Made by a program: the position numbers and the translations under genes. Below, piece after piece: positions 37,743 to 49,152 of a stretch of 64,000 nucleotides of DNA. The DNA is from Salinibacillus xinjiangensis. GTDB lineage: Bacteria > Bacillota > Bacilli > Bacillales > Alkalibacillaceae. The stretch spans positions 1 to 64,000 of the forward strand of contig NZ_WJNH01000011.1 in NCBI RefSeq assembly GCF_009649735.1, in the 5' to 3' direction. Under the pieces are notes generated by a model. That model searched no databases, had not been told where the DNA came from, and saw only the letters and a list, made by a program, of their open reading frames with translations. Positions within the stretch are counted from its first letter, which is position 1. Each line of letters starts with the position of its first letter.

Positions 37743-37770
37743 CAAAAAGGGAGGAAAATCTCCTCCCTTT
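37743..37770 (-). terminator. Terminator of the pfkA-pyk operon
   Basis: AAAGGGAGGA pairs with TCCTCCCTTT and is followed by TTTGTT on the minus strand, 9 bases after pyk. Confidence 0.88.
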
Positions 37771-37779
37771 CTACTCTTA

Positions 37780-39540
37780 TTATAATACACTGGCATGTCC
37801 ACGGTAAATATCACCGCGAGCTGCATCGATGGTAATTTCCGTACCATGTTCAATGATATCTGTCGCATGGTCAACACCAACAACAACAGGTATCCCTAAG
37901 CTAAGGCCTACAACAGCAGCGTGTGAGGTAAGTCCCCCTTCTTCGGTGACAATACCTGCCGCTTTTTCAATGGCTGACATCATTTCTTTATCTGTGGAAT
38001 TTGATACAAGAATATCTCCTTCACGTATCTCATCTAAAGCATTTGAAGTACTTGTTGTGACAAATGCTCTACCAAAGGCGTGTCTCTTACCAACACCTTG
38101 CCCCTTTGTTAGAACATCTCCAACAATGTGTACCTTCATGAGATTAGTTGTACCACTTTCACCTACAGGTACCCCGGCAGTAATGATCACTTTATCCCCA
38201 CGTTCAAATAATCCTGAATCAAGTCCTCGGTCAATGGCAATATCCAACATTTCATCTGTGCTGTTGACCGTTTTGCCAATAACAGCTGTTACGCCCCAAG
38301 CAAGGGATAGCTGACGCTGTACCTTTTCATGCGCTGTAACGGCAACAATGGAAGCCTTAGGACGATATTTAGATATCATTCGGGCCGTATGTCCACTTTC
38401 TGTTGGTGTCAAAATGGAGCTAACCTGTAAAGTTTCAGCAGCATATGAAACAGACTGACTAATGACATCTGTAATGGTAACATCTACTTCCCTAGTGCGA
38501 TTTTCAAAAATCATTTGATGATCTAAGGAACTTTCCGAATGCACAGCAATGTTGTACATTGTTTTCACAGACTCAACCGGATATAGTCCTGCAGCTGTCT
38601 CCCCAGATAACATGATGGCATCTGTACCATCAAAAATCGCATTTGCTACATCACTTGCTTCAGCTCTAGTTGGACGAGGGTTACGCTGCATAGAATCTAG
38701 CATTTGTGTAGCTGTAATGACGGGTTTCCCCGCCATGTTACACTTCTTGATGAGTTCTTTCTGTACTAGAGGGACTTCTTCTGGAGGAATCTCCACCCCT
38801 AAATCACCTCTTGCTACCATTAACCCATCACTAACCTCTAGGATGTCATCAATATTATCGACACCCTCACGATTTTCAATTTTCGGTATGATATGAATAT
38901 TTTCTGCATGATATTTTTCTAATAGTTCTCGAATTTCTAATACATCTGATGGTCTACGTACAAAGGAGGCAGCAATAAAGTCAATTCCCTGCTCAATTCC
39001 AAAGACAATATCATTAGCATCCTTTTCAGTGATTCCCGGTAGGTTCACACTGACATTTGGAACGTTGACCCCTTTTTTATTTTTCAAAATACCTGAATTT
39101 AATATTTTCGTATTGATTTCACCAGCATCTCGGTTCACTTCTGTTACTTCAAGTTCAATGAGCCCATCATCTAAAAGAATTTTAGAGCCAACATGTACAT
39201 CATCAATGAGACCTGGATAGGTAACAGAGAACTTGGACTCGTCACCTTCTACTGCGTTCATTGAAACGATAACATGTTCACCTTTTGTTAGTTGCACCTC
39301 ACCATTTTTCATATCCCCAGTTCTAATTTCCGGGCCCTTCGTATCCAGTAAAATAGCAACGGTTTGATTTTTGTTGCTGGCTGCTTCACGAATATTTTTT
39401 ATTCTTTGTAGGTGCTCCTCATGATCTCCATGCGAGAAATTTAGCCTAGCTACATTCATTCCTGATTCGATTAGTTGCTCTAGCTTTTCAACTGATTCAG
39501 AAGCTGGACCAATTGTACAAACAATTTTTGTTTTTTTCAT
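37780..39540 (-). CDS. pyk: Pyruvate kinase with C-terminal PEP-utilizer domain
   Basis: Last step of glycolysis, PEP + ADP to pyruvate + ATP. The barrel carries [26 protein letters not shown] and [12 protein letters not shown]. After residue 475 comes the extra mobile PEP-utilising domain typical of Bacillus and Geobacillus enzymes ([21 protein letters not shown]). The frame opens at 39579. The ATG at 39540 ([14 protein letters not shown]) follows GGAGGAGG, giving 586 residues. It is downstream of pfkA. Confidence 0.97.
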   Translation of the reverse strand: MKKTKIVCTIGPASESVEKLEQLIESGMNVARLNFSHGDHEEHLQRIKNIREAASNKNQTVAILLDTKGPEIRTGDMKNGEVQLTKGEHVIVSMNAVEGDESKFSVTYPGLIDDVHVGSKILLDDGLIELEVTEVNRDAGEINTKILNSGILKNKKGVNVPNVSVNLPGITEKDANDIVFGIEQGIDFIAASFVRRPSDVLEIRELLEKYHAENIHIIPKIENREGVDNIDDILEVSDGLMVARGDLGVEIPPEEVPLVQKELIKKCNMAGKPVITATQMLDSMQRNPRPTRAEASDVANAIFDGTDAIMLSGETAAGLYPVESVKTMYNIAVHSESSLDHQMIFENRTREVDVTITDVISQSVSYAAETLQVSSILTPTESGHTARMISKYRPKASIVAVTAHEKVQRQLSLAWGVTAVIGKTVNSTDEMLDIAIDRGLDSGLFERGDKVIITAGVPVGESGTTNLMKVHIVGDVLTKGQGVGKRHAFGRAFVTTSTSNALDEIREGDILVSNSTDKEMMSAIEKAAGIVTEEGGLTSHAAVVGLSLGIPVVVGVDHATDIIEHGTEITIDAARGDIYRGHASVL

Positions 39541-39597
39541 GTGAATCCTCCTCCATATTTCCAACCTGTATATATCCAACTCAAGGAGTATGGATGA

Positions 39598-40623
<1,026 letters not shown>

Positions 40624-40694
40624 CTATATACAATTTTCCTCTAAAATTGAAATAAAAACTCATATAAAATTTATCTAATTTGCTGATTTGAATT

Positions 40695-40728
40695 AGAAAA
40701 AAAGAGCGTGCAATCCCATGATTGCACG
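40695..40728 (-). terminator. Terminator after accA
   Basis: CGTGCAATC pairs with GATTGCACG around a 4-base loop and is followed by CTCTTTTTTTC on the minus strand. Confidence 0.88.
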
Positions 40729-40739
40729 TTTTCTAATGC

Positions 40740-41699
40740 TTAGAGTGTCGTATAAGCACCTATCTTTTTATATTTTTCCCAACGTTGCTCTAATAATTCG
40801 TCCTTTGAATAAGATGTCAGCTTCTGAAGGGATTTTTGTAAAGTCTCATAAATATTATTCGCTTGTTCAGCTACATTACGATGAGCTCCACCTCTGATTT
40901 CAGGAATAATGCCGTCTATAATTCCTAATTCATTTAAATCATATGAAGTGATTTTCATTGATTCCGCAGCCCTTTGTGCTAAATTGGAATCTTTCCAAAG
41001 TAATGCAGCTGCCCCTTCAGGAGAAATCACAGAGTAAGTGGAATTTTCAAGCATATAAATATGGTCACCCACACCTAACGCTAAGGCTCCACCACTTCCT
41101 CCTTCCCCAATCACAATGCAAATGATGGGTACGGTTAATCCGGCCATTTCTTTAAGATTACGAGCAATAGCTTCACTTTGACCGCGCTCTTCTGCTGCTT
41201 TGCCAGGGTAGGCACCTTTAGTGTCAATAAAACAAATGATCGGACGGTTAAATTTATTCGCTTGTTTCATTAATCGTAGTGCTTTACGATAGCCTTCAGG
41301 ATGTGGCATACCAAAATTGCGGCGAATATTCTCCTTCGTATCCTTCCCTCTTTGATGCCCAATAACCGTTACAGGTGTTCCATTGTACTTAGCAACACCC
41401 GCAACGATTGCTTCATCATCTCCATATAAACGGTCACCATGTAATTCTACAAAATCCTCAAAAATTTCGTTAATATAATCGAGTGTAGTCGGTCGATTAG
41501 AATGACGAGCCATTTGCACTCGATCCCATGGTTGCATATTCCCATAAACCTCTGATTCTAACTTTTCCAAACGGTCTTCAAGCTTTTTAATTTCGGAGGT
41601 TAAATCGATATCACTTTCACTTGTAAATTTCTTTAGCTCGGCAATTTTACTTTTTAATTCGATTACAGGCTTTTCAAATGGGAGTACTTGATCTTTCAT
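40740..41699 (-). CDS. accA: Acetyl-CoA carboxylase carboxyltransferase subunit alpha
   Basis: With AccD it transfers the carboxyl group from biotin to acetyl-CoA to make malonyl-CoA for fatty-acid synthesis. The crotonase-fold signature is complete ([21 protein letters not shown] split as oxyanion and CoA loops; [15 protein letters not shown]). At 319 residues it has the usual length. Its ATG overlaps the accD stop by one base (TAATG), so the two are translationally coupled. Confidence 0.98.
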   Translation of the reverse strand: MKDQVLPFEKPVIELKSKIAELKKFTSESDIDLTSEIKKLEDRLEKLESEVYGNMQPWDRVQMARHSNRPTTLDYINEIFEDFVELHGDRLYGDDEAIVAGVAKYNGTPVTVIGHQRGKDTKENIRRNFGMPHPEGYRKALRLMKQANKFNRPIICFIDTKGAYPGKAAEERGQSEAIARNLKEMAGLTVPIICIVIGEGGSGGALALGVGDHIYMLENSTYSVISPEGAAALLWKDSNLAQRAAESMKITSYDLNELGIIDGIIPEIRGGAHRNVAEQANNIYETLQKSLQKLTSYSKDELLEQRWEKYKKIGAYTTL

Positions 41700-42556
41700 T
41701 AGGACTCACCTCCCGGCTGGTGAATTTCTAATAGTATGCTTAAAGTTCTTTTCATGTCATGGCGATGAATCACCTTATCCAAATGACCGTGTTTCATTAA
41801 AAACTCAGCTGTTTGGAAATCATCTGGTAATTTTTCACGTATGGTTTGCTCAATAATCCGTCTTCCGGCAAAGCCTATTAAAGCGCCTGGTTCTGCAAAA
41901 TTATAATCTCCAAGTGATGCAAAGCTAGCAGAGACTCCACCTGTGGTTGGGTGGGTCATCACGGAAATCATGAGTCCACCAGCACGGCTAAATCGTTCAA
42001 TGGCTACTGACGTTTTTGTCATCTGCATCAAACTGAGAACACCCTCCTGCATTCTCGCTCCACCAGAAGCCGTAAAAATAATAAAGGGTAAGTTCTCTTC
42101 TCTGGCATTTTCAATAGCTCTGGCTATTTTTTCGCCAACAACAGAACCCATACTCCCCATTCGGTATCGAGCATCCATTACGGCGAATGCTGTTTCATAT
42201 TGGTCTATGATTCCTTTACCAGTTACCACCGCTTCATTTAAGCCTGATTTCTGTCGGTCCTTCTCCAGTTTCTCTACATAGTCAGGAAACTCAAGTGGGT
42301 TTTCGGAAATCATGTCGCGATCCCACTCAACAAAGGAATTCTCCTCAAATAGCATATGAATTCGTTCCCAGGCCGACATTTGGTGATGATGGTCACAATT
42401 CGGACATACCTGCAGCTGGTTATTTAGCTCTTTACGATAAAATATTTGTTTGCATTGAGGACACTTTTTCATTAATCCTTCTGGAATATCTTGTTTCGCT
42501 TCTTCTCTAGGTATTGTGGCATATTTCCTCTTCTTGCTGAAAAAATCCTTTAGCAA
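41699..42556 (-). CDS. accD: Acetyl-CoA carboxylase carboxyltransferase subunit beta
   Basis: Zinc-containing partner of AccA. The N-terminal zinc ribbon has four Cys ([12 protein letters not shown] and CPNCDHH). The carboxyltransferase core shows [20 protein letters not shown] and [16 protein letters not shown]. Length is 285 residues. The 186-bp region upstream holds no gene. A FapR-like operator was looked for there and not convincingly found. Confidence 0.98.
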   Translation of the reverse strand: MLKDFFSKKRKYATIPREEAKQDIPEGLMKKCPQCKQIFYRKELNNQLQVCPNCDHHHQMSAWERIHMLFEENSFVEWDRDMISENPLEFPDYVEKLEKDRQKSGLNEAVVTGKGIIDQYETAFAVMDARYRMGSMGSVVGEKIARAIENAREENLPFIIFTASGGARMQEGVLSLMQMTKTSVAIERFSRAGGLMISVMTHPTTGGVSASFASLGDYNFAEPGALIGFAGRRIIEQTIREKLPDDFQTAEFLMKHGHLDKVIHRHDMKRTLSILLEIHQPGGES

Positions 42557-42742
42557 GTGAATTCCTCCTTTATTAAAAAAGAAAAGCGGAAGGTCCGGTA
42601 GTCAATAGATGCATTTGTTCACATCGTTATCGGCCCACCTGGAGCATTGGTTTTGTATTAATACTTGTCTAATCTATATCATCATAATCAATACATGTTG
42701 TGAAATTTGTAAAAGCTTGTCTTTTTCTAAACGACAATTTCT

Positions 42743-43357
42743 TTATAATTTATATAATTGCAGAATGATTTTCTCGGTATCTTTTTGCTTTTTGTTTTTT
42801 AAAGCCATAATCAGATTCTCATACATGGATTTGTCATAGTCTATGTTGTGGACCGTACGTGTGAATTCTTCAACTAGTTGCCATATTTTAAGAAACAATT
42901 GATTGCCACTCATTTTAAGTAAATAATAAAAAAAGTAAAAATGACGTTCGTTCATCGTTCGGTTTTCCCGAGTGATTTCTAACAATGCTTTACAATCGTC
43001 CTCTTTTAAGCATTCCATAGCCAATCTTGCTGCCGATTGTTCAAGCAACATTTTCACCTGAAGTAGCTCTTCCTTCGTTTTGGATTCATGCAAAATAAAG
43101 GTAGACAGTAACGAAACCGTATTAAAAGGTCGATATTCCTTTAAAAATGTCCCTTCACCATGCTTCGTTTCAATAATACCTAAAAGTTCAATAGCCCTTA
43201 ACGCTTCTCGTACTGAAGAACGACCTGCATTCAACGTTTCGGATAAGTACCGTTCTGATGGTAAACGATCTCCTGGTGATAATTTATTCTCGTCTATAAA
43301 TTGACGGATTTGCTCTAGTACTTCCTGATAGACTTTCGCTTTTTCTTGGTTTGACAC
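42743..43357 (-). CDS. GntR/FadR-family transcriptional regulator
   Basis: A 204-residue regulator. The N-terminal winged helix-turn-helix (LSPGDRLPSERYLSETLNAGRSSVREALRAIE split across helices) is typical of GntR proteins. An alpha-helical FCD/FadR-type effector domain follows but seems short and lacks a clear metal-binding His triad. The start is GTG with GGAGGG 11 bases away. It lies 30 bp after the malic enzyme gene in the same operon. A palindrome TGGTCAGACCA upstream of that operon is a likely operator. The effector is unknown. Confidence 0.85.
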   Translation of the reverse strand: MSNQEKAKVYQEVLEQIRQFIDENKLSPGDRLPSERYLSETLNAGRSSVREALRAIELLGIIETKHGEGTFLKEYRPFNTVSLLSTFILHESKTKEELLQVKMLLEQSAARLAMECLKEDDCKALLEITRENRTMNERHFYFFYYLLKMSGNQLFLKIWQLVEEFTRTVHNIDYDKSMYENLIMALKNKKQKDTEKIILQLYKL

Positions 43358-43387
43358 TTAGGCATTCCCTCCACGAACGGTAGCACA

Positions 43388-44626
43388 TTATTCTTCATCA
43401 ATTAAGGTTAATTTCCGTGTTTTTTCGGCTACTTCTTCTGGGTCTCTATTAATACGAGCCACTCCAGATTCCATACCTGCCTTCGCAACACTTGCAGCAA
43501 CGGCTGGAGCCACACGGGAATCGAATGGTGCTGGAATAACATAATCCTCATTTAATTCCTCTTCACTAATCAGGTTTGCAATCGCTTCAGCTGCCGCAAT
43601 TTTCATACGCTCATTTATGCGTGTTGCTCTAATATCAAGTGCACCTCTAAAAATTCCTGGGAAAGCTAGAACATTATTCACCTGGTTTGGGAAGTCTGAA
43701 CGGCCTGTCCCAATCACCTTCGCGCCTGCTTCTTTTGCATCCTCCGGCATAATTTCAGGATCAGGGTTTGCCATAGCGAAAATAATCGCATCATCATTCA
43801 TACTCTGTACCATTTCCTTAGATAAAAGACCTCCAACAGAAACGCCAACAAAAACATCTGCATCTTGAATAACCTCTTCAAGTGAACCTTCTATCTTGTC
43901 TTTATTGGTTATCTTTGCAACTTCATCCTTCACTTCATTCATACCATAGGAGCGACCCTCAAAAATGGCACCCTTAGAATCACACATGATAATATCTCTT
44001 ACACCAAAATGGTATAGAAGTTTTATAATAGCAATCCCAGCTGCCCCTGCACCATTAGCCACAACTTTTATGTTAGAAAAGGATTTATTCACAAGCTTTA
44101 AGGCATTAATCAATCCAGCTACAGTTACAATTGCTGTTCCATGTTGGTCGTCATGAAAAATAGGAATGCTTGTCTCTTTTTTTAATCGCTCTTCGATAAT
44201 GAAACAATTTGGTGCTGCAATATCCTCTAGATTCACTCCACCAAACGTAGGTTCCATAAGCTTGACGATTTGTACAATTTGATCAACATCATGTGTATCT
44301 AAACAAATCGGAAATGAATCCACACCAGCAAAGCTTTTGAATAGAGCAGCCTTCCCTTCCATTACAGGAAGTGCTGCCTCAGGACCAATGTTTCCAAGTC
44401 CTAATACAGCTGATCCATCGCTAACAACGGCAACCATATTCCCTTTCATTGTATATTCATATACATCTTCTTTTTTATCGTAAATAGACTTACATGGTTC
44501 AGCTACCCAAGGTGAATAAGCCAAACTCAAATCACGTGCATTTTTAATTGGAACTTTCGAGTATGTAGCCAGCTTCCCCTGATTGACTCGGTGCATATGT
44601 AATGCTTCTTCTTTAGAATTCCTCAC
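43388..44626 (-). CDS. ytsJ: NADP-dependent malic enzyme
   Basis: Oxidative decarboxylation of malate to pyruvate with NADPH formation. Conserved segments: SLAYSPWVAEPCKSI, FKSFAGVDSFPICLDT, EDIAAPNCFIIEERL, HDDQHGTAIVTVAGL and the Rossmann GAGAAGIAI. The frame opens at a TTG (44632), but the GTG at 44626 is 9 bases from AGGAG and aligns with B. subtilis YtsJ, giving 412 residues. It heads a two-gene operon with the GntR regulator. Confidence 0.95.
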   Translation of the reverse strand: MRNSKEEALHMHRVNQGKLATYSKVPIKNARDLSLAYSPWVAEPCKSIYDKKEDVYEYTMKGNMVAVVSDGSAVLGLGNIGPEAALPVMEGKAALFKSFAGVDSFPICLDTHDVDQIVQIVKLMEPTFGGVNLEDIAAPNCFIIEERLKKETSIPIFHDDQHGTAIVTVAGLINALKLVNKSFSNIKVVANGAGAAGIAIIKLLYHFGVRDIIMCDSKGAIFEGRSYGMNEVKDEVAKITNKDKIEGSLEEVIQDADVFVGVSVGGLLSKEMVQSMNDDAIIFAMANPDPEIMPEDAKEAGAKVIGTGRSDFPNQVNNVLAFPGIFRGALDIRATRINERMKIAAAEAIANLISEEELNEDYVIPAPFDSRVAPAVAASVAKAGMESGVARINRDPEEVAEKTRKLTLIDEE

Positions 44627-44676
44627 AAACAATCGCTCCTTTATATGGTTATAGTGATAATTCTATAATTCCAAAA

Positions 44677-44687
44677 TGGTCAGACCA
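44677..44687. promoter_or_regulatory. Candidate GntR/FadR operator upstream of malic enzyme
   Basis: TGGTCAGACCA is a perfect palindrome of the FadR-subfamily form TGGT-N3-ACCA, 51 bases before the malic enzyme start and in front of the operon encoding a GntR/FadR protein. Confidence 0.5.
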
Positions 44688-44860
44688 CTACTAGACTACT
44701 CTTCATTATAACAAATGCCTAATGGGTGTAAAGTATAGAATTACACCTCTTACCACTTTCTTCAGGGCACAAAGCAGCAAATTTTTGATTGGCGTTTGTT
44801 AGTGTATGTTACTTTTTATAAGGTTGTTTTGTAAACGTCATTGCCTTTTATGCTTCGGAT

Positions 44861-44880
44861 TAGATAGAAAATGCAACGTA
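44861..44880 (+). repeat. Solo end matching the dispersed element's terminal repeat
   Basis: TAGATAGAAAATGCAACGTA matches the terminal inverted repeat of copies 1-3 with one or two differences. No module A or B sequence follows, so it may be a relic. Confidence 0.5.
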
Positions 44881-44956
44881 GTAAAATAACTTTAAGACTC
44901 ACCAAGTCGTTCAGATGCCGATTCATGCTTATCGTTTCAGCAGAATTTTTCGGTAG

Positions 44957-45082
44957 TCATGAGTGAGTCGTGACACCCGAAAAAACAATAATGAGCCAAA
45001 AGCGAGTGTCATGAGGGGTTCATGACGTCCGAAAGAACAGCAAAGAGCTAAAAACGGGTGTCATGAGGGGTTCATGACGCCC
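44957..45082 (+). repeat. 52-bp tandem repeat, about 2.4 units
   Basis: Units start at 44957, 45009 and 45061. Each begins TCATGA(G/T)GGGTTCATGAC-like, itself a dyad, followed by CCCGAAAGAACA and a purine-rich stretch. It lies in the 630-bp gap between malic enzyme and dnaE, which contains no coding sequence. The rest of the gap shows only the relic end at 44861. Confidence 0.85.
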
Positions 45083-45256
45083 TTTTTCTGTTTCCGCTGA
45101 TAATTCGTTTGTCATTAGTAACCCTGTAACGCATATTTCACTCTTTTTACCTAGTACGTCATGAATATTTCTTTACGCGTGTATTAGTGTCAATGCAAAA
45201 GAACCACAGCGCCCGGTAATACGTCACAGTTTATATATTTTTAGTCAAAATAAGAT

Positions 45257-48200
45257 CTATTGTTTTAAAACTACAAAATCATTCCCAAAATAATTCTTAA
45301 GCTTTTTCATACATTCATGGTTTGGATTAACGTTATATTGACTTGTTAATTGATAGGTCTCATGTTTTCGATTCGAATGAACAATTACCGGAACATTTCC
45401 TGGATATTCTGTAGCCACTTGTTGTAAAAATTGAAGCTGTTGCCGTTCATTTTTATCCAAGAATTGAATATACATACGCCTTTTCACTTCTTCTGTTTTG
45501 AATTGATCCGGTTCAAAGAGTTGAGCATGCTGGATATTCCATTGTAGTCGTTCATTACGCATTTCAATTTTTCCTTCAAGGTATATTAAAATTTCCTCAT
45601 CAAGCCACCGATTGATGTCCCTGTACAGGTTAGGAAAAATAACTCCTTCCATTTCATCCGTTTCATCCCCCAGAGTTACAAAGGCCATTTGATCTCCTCT
45701 TTTTGTCCGGATAACTTTAACAGACTGAATCGCAACAACGCCTTTAACTTTTTTGCCAACCTGGTTTACTTTTAATTGACGGATAGGAAGGTAGCCATTT
45801 TTTCTTAGTTTATCCCGAAATGTGGATAATGGATGGCTGGATACATACATGCCTAACACTTCCTTTTCAAAGGAAAGCACTTTAAGTAATGGAAAAGGCT
45901 CTGTCTCAGTATAGCTTGATTCAAGAAACAGCTCTCCACTAAAGAAGCTTTCCTGGTCATCAATCCCACCAAACAACTCCCCCTGCTCGATTGCTTGGTC
46001 AATAGAGGCTAATAATGTAGCACGATGCTTACCTGTTTCATCAAAGGCACCGGCTAAAATTAAGGATTCAATGACAGTTCGATTCACAACCTTTAGTGGG
46101 ATACGCTGGCAAAAATCGAACAAGGAACGAAAAGGCCCCTTCTTTCTAGCTTCTAAAATGGCATCAATAGCCTGTTTTCCAACTCCTTTGATTACAGACA
46201 AAGCCATTCGAATAGAATTCTGTCCTTCAACTGTAAAGACTCCATGACTTTGATTTATCGAAGGAGATAAAATTTTTAGAGAGAAATTTTTCGTTTCCCT
46301 ACTATACTGTTTTACCTTATCTTGGTCATATGATACCGAACTGAGTAGAGCAGCGAAGAAATATGACGGATAGTGTGCCTTTAAATATGCTAAACGATAC
46401 GAAACCATACTATAGGCGACAGCGTGGCTACGATTAAAGCCATAATTAGCAAAAGCCACAATCCAATCGTAAATTTCATTGGCTACATCTTGAGGGTATC
46501 CCTTTTTAAGACAACCTGAAATAAACTTTTCTTTTTCTGCCTCTAGTACTTCTTTTTTCTTTTTACTGACAGCTCTTCTTAACAAATCGGCCTCACCTAA
46601 TGAATAGCCTGCAAATTGGTTTGCAATTTGCATGATTTGCTCCTGATATACAAGGACACCATAGGTTTTTTCTAGAATCGGCTTTAAATCTTGATGCGGG
46701 TAACTTACTTTTTCTCGTCCATGCTTACGATCTATATAGTTAGGGATAAACTCCATTGGCCCTGGACGAAAGAGAGCATTAACCGCCACTACATCCTCAA
46801 ATTGTGTCGGTTTAAGATCCTTCAAAACCTTTTTCATACCAGCAGACTCTAACTGGAAGACACCTGTTGTATATCCTGCTTGTAATAGATGAAACGTTTG
46901 CTCATCAGTAAAGGGTATCTGCTCAAAGGAAAAGGTCTTCGAGTGAGAATACTGAATACGTCGAAGGATTTGCTCCATTAGAGAAAGGTTTCGTAACCCT
47001 AAAAAGTCCATTTTTAAGAGACCAATTTGCTCTAGATCTGCCATAGGATATTGAGTTAATGAAATTTCCCGCTGTCCTTTTAATACCGGAATAATCTCGT
47101 TCAGAGGTGTTTCACTCAGGACAACCCCTGCAGCATGTGTTGAGTGATGCCTAGGTAGTCCCTCTAATTTCACTGCTATTTTAAAAAGCATTTTAAGCTT
47201 CTCAGATTGTTGGACATACTTCGTTAATTCTGGTGAATCCTGCAATGCCACTGAAATCGAGGATGGTTGCTGCGGGATACTGCGTAATAGGAACTTGGCA
47301 TCCTGATCATCAATTCCCATTGTTTTGATTAATTCCCTTAATAGTGAACGGGTACCGAATGTACCGAACGTAATAATTTGAGCAACACGATCATGTCCAT
47401 ACTTCGCGTGCACATACTCGATCACCTCGTCACGTCGGTGATCGGAAAAATCAATATCAATATCAGGCATGTTCATTCTCTCGGGATTTAGAAACCTTTC
47501 AAATAAAAGATCATAACGAATGGGATCAACCTCTGTTATATCTAGTAAATAGGCCACAATTGATCCCGCTGCCGATCCTCTTCCTGGACCTGTTAAAATC
47601 TCCTGCTCACGGGCAAATCTCATAAAGTCCCAAACAATCAAAAAGTAATCACTAAAGTTCATCTGCTGAATGACGTTTAATTCGTGGTTTAACCGTTTTC
47701 GAGCCCGTTCATTCTGCTCCTCATACTTTGACTTCAAGCTATCAAAGCAAAGTTTGCGTAAAAGCTGTTCAGATGTTAAGCCGTCCTGGCTGGGAAAAGT
47801 TGGTAACATAAGCTTTCCAAACGGAAGCTTCACATCAGATTGATTGGCTATTTTCAATGTATTGCGCAGTACCTCTGGCCATTCTTCTTGAAAAGCCTTA
47901 CTCATATCTTCTGCGGATGACATTTGAAATCCTTTACTATTGGTCATATCCTTTTGAAGAGACCAACGTTTCCCTTCCTTCATTGCCTGTAAACAATCAA
48001 AGGCAAGATAGTCCGATTCATTTCCATAGCGTACATCTTGGATGGCAACCGGCTCAAATCCAAATTCTTCACAAAACCTTTTCATCAATTGAATAACTTG
48101 AAATTCTTCACGATTTCGGTAGGCCTTGATTCCAAGATAAAATTGCCCTTTTGGTAATTGACTAGTAAAGAGACTAACAATTGACCTCGCCTCATTTACC

Positions 48201-48616
48201 TGGTTACCCATGAAATAGAAATAGAGACTTGATTGATGTATTGGTAAGATTACATTTAAATGCTGACTATACGGAATAAAATCAGTAAGTGATATGTATG
48301 ATTGATCATTCTGTGAAATGATGGATGAAAGCTTAATTAACTGTTTATATCCATCATAGTTTTGGGCTAGAAGAATCACTTGGTATTGTGTTTGAGTATC
48401 TTCTACCATGATGGATGTTTTCATTCCAATAATTGGTTTAATCCCTGCTTGATGACAGGCATTATAAAATTGTATAGCACCGTGCAAGACATGATTATCT
48501 GTTAAAGCAATAGCGGAGAAACCTTTACTTTTAGCACCTTTCACTATTTTATTTATGGTAAGTGTACTTTCCATAAAGCTAAACCCACTATGTACCTCTA
48601 AATGGACAAAATCCAT
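45257..48616 (-). CDS. dnaE: DNA polymerase III subunit alpha (DnaE type)
   Basis: The second replicative polymerase of low-GC Gram-positives, extending primers at the lagging strand before PolC takes over. The 1119-residue protein has an N-terminal PHP domain (FVHLEVHSGFSFMES), the catalytic palm with PDIDIDFSDHRRDEVIEYV, and GPGRGSAAGSIVAYLLDIT. The fingers, helix-hairpin-helix (VIKGVGKQAIDAI) and OB domain (KGVVAIQSVKVIRTKRGD) complete it. It is alone in its transcription unit and divergent from ytrH. Confidence 0.97.
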   Translation of the reverse strand: MDFVHLEVHSGFSFMESTLTINKIVKGAKSKGFSAIALTDNHVLHGAIQFYNACHQAGIKPIIGMKTSIMVEDTQTQYQVILLAQNYDGYKQLIKLSSIISQNDQSYISLTDFIPYSQHLNVILPIHQSSLYFYFMGNQVNEARSIVSLFTSQLPKGQFYLGIKAYRNREEFQVIQLMKRFCEEFGFEPVAIQDVRYGNESDYLAFDCLQAMKEGKRWSLQKDMTNSKGFQMSSAEDMSKAFQEEWPEVLRNTLKIANQSDVKLPFGKLMLPTFPSQDGLTSEQLLRKLCFDSLKSKYEEQNERARKRLNHELNVIQQMNFSDYFLIVWDFMRFAREQEILTGPGRGSAAGSIVAYLLDITEVDPIRYDLLFERFLNPERMNMPDIDIDFSDHRRDEVIEYVHAKYGHDRVAQIITFGTFGTRSLLRELIKTMGIDDQDAKFLLRSIPQQPSSISVALQDSPELTKYVQQSEKLKMLFKIAVKLEGLPRHHSTHAAGVVLSETPLNEIIPVLKGQREISLTQYPMADLEQIGLLKMDFLGLRNLSLMEQILRRIQYSHSKTFSFEQIPFTDEQTFHLLQAGYTTGVFQLESAGMKKVLKDLKPTQFEDVVAVNALFRPGPMEFIPNYIDRKHGREKVSYPHQDLKPILEKTYGVLVYQEQIMQIANQFAGYSLGEADLLRRAVSKKKKEVLEAEKEKFISGCLKKGYPQDVANEIYDWIVAFANYGFNRSHAVAYSMVSYRLAYLKAHYPSYFFAALLSSVSYDQDKVKQYSRETKNFSLKILSPSINQSHGVFTVEGQNSIRMALSVIKGVGKQAIDAILEARKKGPFRSLFDFCQRIPLKVVNRTVIESLILAGAFDETGKHRATLLASIDQAIEQGELFGGIDDQESFFSGELFLESSYTETEPFPLLKVLSFEKEVLGMYVSSHPLSTFRDKLRKNGYLPIRQLKVNQVGKKVKGVVAIQSVKVIRTKRGDQMAFVTLGDETDEMEGVIFPNLYRDINRWLDEEILIYLEGKIEMRNERLQWNIQHAQLFEPDQFKTEEVKRRMYIQFLDKNERQQLQFLQQVATEYPGNVPVIVHSNRKHETYQLTSQYNVNPNHECMKKLKNYFGNDFVVLKQ

Positions 48617-48665
48617 AGCATCTCACACCTTTATTTATCTATTATTGTTTCATTATAGCTTATTA

Positions 48666-48695
48666 GAATAAACCGTTAAATCCATATCATACAAC
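48666..48695 (+). promoter_or_regulatory. Candidate sigma-E promoter of ytrHI
   Basis: GAATAAA (48666-48672), 15 bases, CATACAAC (48688-48695) resembles the mother-cell sigma-E consensus. B. subtilis ytrHI are sigma-E genes. Confidence 0.5.
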
Positions 48696-48819
48696 TGAAG
48701 GTTCGTCCATAAAATGGTTGTATAAGTATGTCTTGAAGCGCCTTACCAACTAGGCATAGGCTAGGGTGTCTTAAACTAGGACAGCCTTGAACAAAATAAC
48801 CTTGATGAGGATGATAAAG

Positions 48820-49152
48820 GTGGAAGAACGATTTATACCTACATTAATACAATGCTATTTTATTGCCTTTGGAGTACTTGCTGGCGGCTCCTTCATAGGT
48901 AGTATTGGTGCCTTTCTCATTGGCGAGCCCCCATTAACCATGGTAACACGTTTAGCCAAAAGTTTGCGTATTTGGGCTATTGTAGCGGCTATTGGTGGTA
49001 GTTTTGATGCGTTTGAAAATCTGCAAAAGGGACTCCTCGAAGGCTCTACTATCGATTTGGTTAGACAAGTTTCATATATTGTTTCAGCAATGGTTGGTGT
49101 TCAAACAGCGATTGTATTAATTGAATGGTTTGTTCAGGAGGATGTCACATAA
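48820..49152 (+). CDS. ytrH: Sporulation membrane protein YtrH
   Basis: A protein of about 110 residues with three hydrophobic segments and the YtrH signature (FIAFGVLAGGSFIGSIGAFL, WAIVAAIGGSFDAFENL). It is needed for efficient sporulation in B. subtilis. The frame runs from a TTG at 48787. The GTG at 48820 (MEERFIPTL) has GAGG 9 bases before it and fits the family length, but the ATG at 48811 cannot be excluded. It is translationally coupled to ytrI by TAATG. Confidence 0.87.
   Translation: MEERFIPTLIQCYFIAFGVLAGGSFIGSIGAFLIGEPPLTMVTRLAKSLRIWAIVAAIGGSFDAFENLQKGLLEGSTIDLVRQVSYIVSAMVGVQTAIVLIEWFVQEDVT

Noticed and set aside
42650-42675. FapR-like operator upstream of accD
   Set aside because: TTAATACTTGTCTAAT only loosely resembles the FapR palindrome and has the wrong length.
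44957-45082. Possible CRISPR array
   Set aside because: Whole 52-bp units repeat without unique spacers and no cas genes are present, so it is an ordinary tandem repeat.
49125-49151. Earlier start for ytrI inside ytrH
   Set aside because: The ATG at 49152 has GGAGG at the right distance and the usual TAATG coupling; the earlier codons have no site.
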